Positions 60,126 through 61,772 of a stretch of 61,772 bases of DNA are shown here, piece after piece. The stretch's first letter is position 1. Each line of letters opens with the position of its first letter. The position numbers and the translations under genes are program-made. Location of the stretch: the NCBI GenBank assembly GCA_004802705.1, contig SGPL01000149.1:1-61772 (forward strand), written 5' to 3'. This DNA comes from Bondarzewia mesenterica. Its lineage: Eukaryota; Basidiomycota; Agaricomycetes; Russulales; Bondarzewiaceae. Below the pieces are notes generated by a model. The model searched no databases, was not told the DNA's origin, and saw nothing but the letters and a program-made list of their open reading frames with translations.

Positions 60126-60922
60126 GATCCCGTCTTGGGTTTGTAAGGTGCGAGCTTAGAGTTGATTGCTGTACGACGTGAGACATTGTCTGACTATTAT
60201 CCGGGTGCAAGGGGTTGATGGGGATAATGCGAAGTGACAACAAGTTGCGAATCTACTAGACGTCGGTATACACGGTGCACTCGGCACATATGAAGTTATC
60301 AGAATCATTTGTTGATGAAAATAATTCTGATTCGTCTGTGTGCGATTACATGCGCATTTGGTCCCATGCCCTCGCACGCAACCTTTGCCGATACGGAGGC
60401 GCAATCTAATGATCGGGTCGACCGAGAGCTCCTATAGTGGGTCCTCGGACGTCGACGTTGACTCCGTCAGTGTAAGGCATTGCCCAACTTGTGCCCAAGT
60501 ATTACTTTTGTGCCCCATGGGAGTCCTAACCCTACCTGCGTGCATCCGGATGCAGTTGACACTTGCTTGCCGTGCAGTGCCGTGTCGATCGTGGGGCATT
60601 GTGAGTAACTTTCTTGCCGTTTCTGGTTAGCTTTTCACGCCTGCAGCTTGCACAGGATCTGTCCAGTTTTTATTTCGGGCAACTCGGATTCCATTTTTGG
60701 GCAGGACGTGGGACGCTCGTGCACCATTGGACGCCATCTCCGTGCATTCATATTGACTGCATTCATATTGGTCCCTTCCCTAGCGGTTTCTCGACCAGCG
60801 GCAAATACGCTGTTGTCAATCCGCAGCTTCCGCCTCCACGATTTAAAAGCAAGCATTTGACTTTCTTTCTCCCTATTACATAGCCTCTCACCTGCCCGCC
60901 CGCTCTTCACACCACCCTCAAA
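60126..60922. other. Intergenic region, nothing recognised but promoter of the next gene
   Basis: 797 bp. It carries the 3' UTR of the thioesterase gene and the upstream region of the cupredoxin gene. The ORFs crossing it on both strands have no support: no family-like text, and no phase agreement with splice sites. I see no tRNA. Confidence 0.5.
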
Positions 60923-61772
60923 ATGCGCTTCTCCGTCGTCGCTCCTGCCCTCCTTTCGCTCGCCGCCCTCGTAGCTGCTCAAAACCAGACCGTGCGTTTC
61001 CTGTCCTGTTTGTTGGGGCGCATGTAAGCGTTGACTTGACTGCGGGCCAATTCCATCACAGGTCCAGGTCCAGGTGGGTGCCGAGGCCAACACGCCTGGA
61101 GGCATCTTCCAGTTCATCCCTAACAACATCAACGCCACCGAGGGCTCCGTCATCACCTTTGAGTTCACAGGCAGGTAGGCACCCGTCTTTCCAGTCCCCG
61201 TTCAAATCACAGATGTTGATGCCGCAGCGTCGACCCAGCCCTGGAAACCACTCCATCACCCAGTCCTCTTTCGCAAACCCGTGCCAGCCTCTTCAGGCCG
61301 GGTTTGACTCTGGCTGGGTGTTCATCCCTACGGGTATGACCTCGGGCACCCCGACGTGGAACCTGACGATCACCAACGGCTCTACTCGTGAGCATCATAC
61401 CTCATCCCAGAATCTCACTCCGTATCGACGCAAGCCTTGTAGCCCTCTGGTTCTACTGCAAGCAACTGGTCCCTCAGCCCCACTGTTTGTCCGGCATGGT
61501 CGGGTGAGCATGCATCCCGCACATGGAGATAATTTCTGACACACTCCCCTTTTCCATCAGTGCCATCAACGCCCCCACGAGCGGCAACACTTTCGCCGCG
61601 TTCCTAAATGCTGCGACCTCGTCCTCAGGCACTCCGGGTGTAAGCGCACGCAGCGTCTCACTATCCACCATTGACGAGCACTGACGTATCTTTCCTTTTC
61701 CATATTTTCCAGCAAGGTGAGGGTGGTCTCGTAGGCGTGGCGCCTCCGCCTCTGCCGCGCCCGGTCCGCTCA
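60923..61772 (+). CDS. Secreted cupredoxin (blue-copper-like) protein, 5' part
   Basis: Fungal extracellular plastocyanin-like proteins of unknown role, often Ser/Gly-rich and GPI-anchored. Exons are 60923-60991, 61062-61174, 61239-61387, 61443-61503, 61561-61639 and 61713 to beyond the window. The first exon is a signal peptide (RFSVVAPALLSLAALVAAQ). The cupredoxin domain shows VQVGAEANTPGGIFQFIPNN, FEFTGSPGNHSITQSSFANP (first copper His), then WFYCKQLVPQPHCLSGMV, giving Cys, His and Met as further type-1 copper ligands. All splice phases close. The end of the visible part is Gly/Pro-rich (GQGEGGLVG and then PPPLP), the expected linker. The C-terminus is outside the window. Confidence 0.9.

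Noticed and set aside
60635..61168. 177-codon minus-strand ORF near the end
   Set aside because: It is antisense to the cupredoxin first exons, which have matching splice phases and a signal peptide; GC-rich shadow frame.
1..61772. CRISPR array or bacterial operon
   Set aside because: No regularly spaced direct repeats of CRISPR type; the genes have spliceosomal introns and eukaryotic families.

Overview
The window looks like a piece of a basidiomycete genome, most likely an Agaricomycete. The right-hand genes carry many 45-95 nt GT-AG introns, and their protein families (NDUFAF5, Trm10, acyl-protein thioesterase, a secreted cupredoxin) read like basidiomycete orthologs. The decayed left part holds Ty1/copia and Ty3/gypsy retrotransposon relics, and relics that resemble families expanded in Agaricomycetes. 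All identifications are from motif recognition by eye; no search was run.

Layout. Positions 1 to about 52170 form a very AT-rich, CpG-poor block of mobile-element and gene relics, with a less AT-rich stretch at about 600-6700. In almost every recognisable reading frame, Gln and Arg codons have become stops by C-to-T changes and Trp codons by G-to-A changes, while the surrounding motifs remain legible. The main relics are: an intron-bearing relic on the minus strand (about 1680-3430); two inverted copies of an unidentified family with a 21-residue repeat (about 7200-8470 and 18480-20150); a JmjC-like relic (21120-23370); a copia element (30480-34682, minus); a gypsy gag (34900-36010, minus) facing a gypsy gag-pol (37440-41200, plus); a possible Tnp2-type transposase relic (41480-43080, minus); a long-TIR fold-back element (44560-45065); and a GDSGS serine-protease-like relic (50141-51290, minus).

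The composition changes sharply near 52170. From there to the end lies ordinary gene-dense DNA. It holds a 218-residue hypothetical ORF (minus), some unresolved exons, a multi-exon hypothetical gene (plus), a complete NDUFAF5-type methyltransferase gene (nine exons, 332 aa, plus), a complete Trm10 gene (three exons, 380 aa, minus, tail-to-tail with NDUFAF5), a complete acyl-protein thioesterase gene (five exons, 243 aa, plus, divergent from Trm10), and the 5' part of a secreted cupredoxin gene that runs off the end. These genes share no pathway; they are normal housekeeping and secretome neighbours.

The observations most worth following are the hypermutated island ending exactly at a gene, the unidentified inverted-repeat family with its 21-residue array, and the gene-derived relics that keep introns inside the island.
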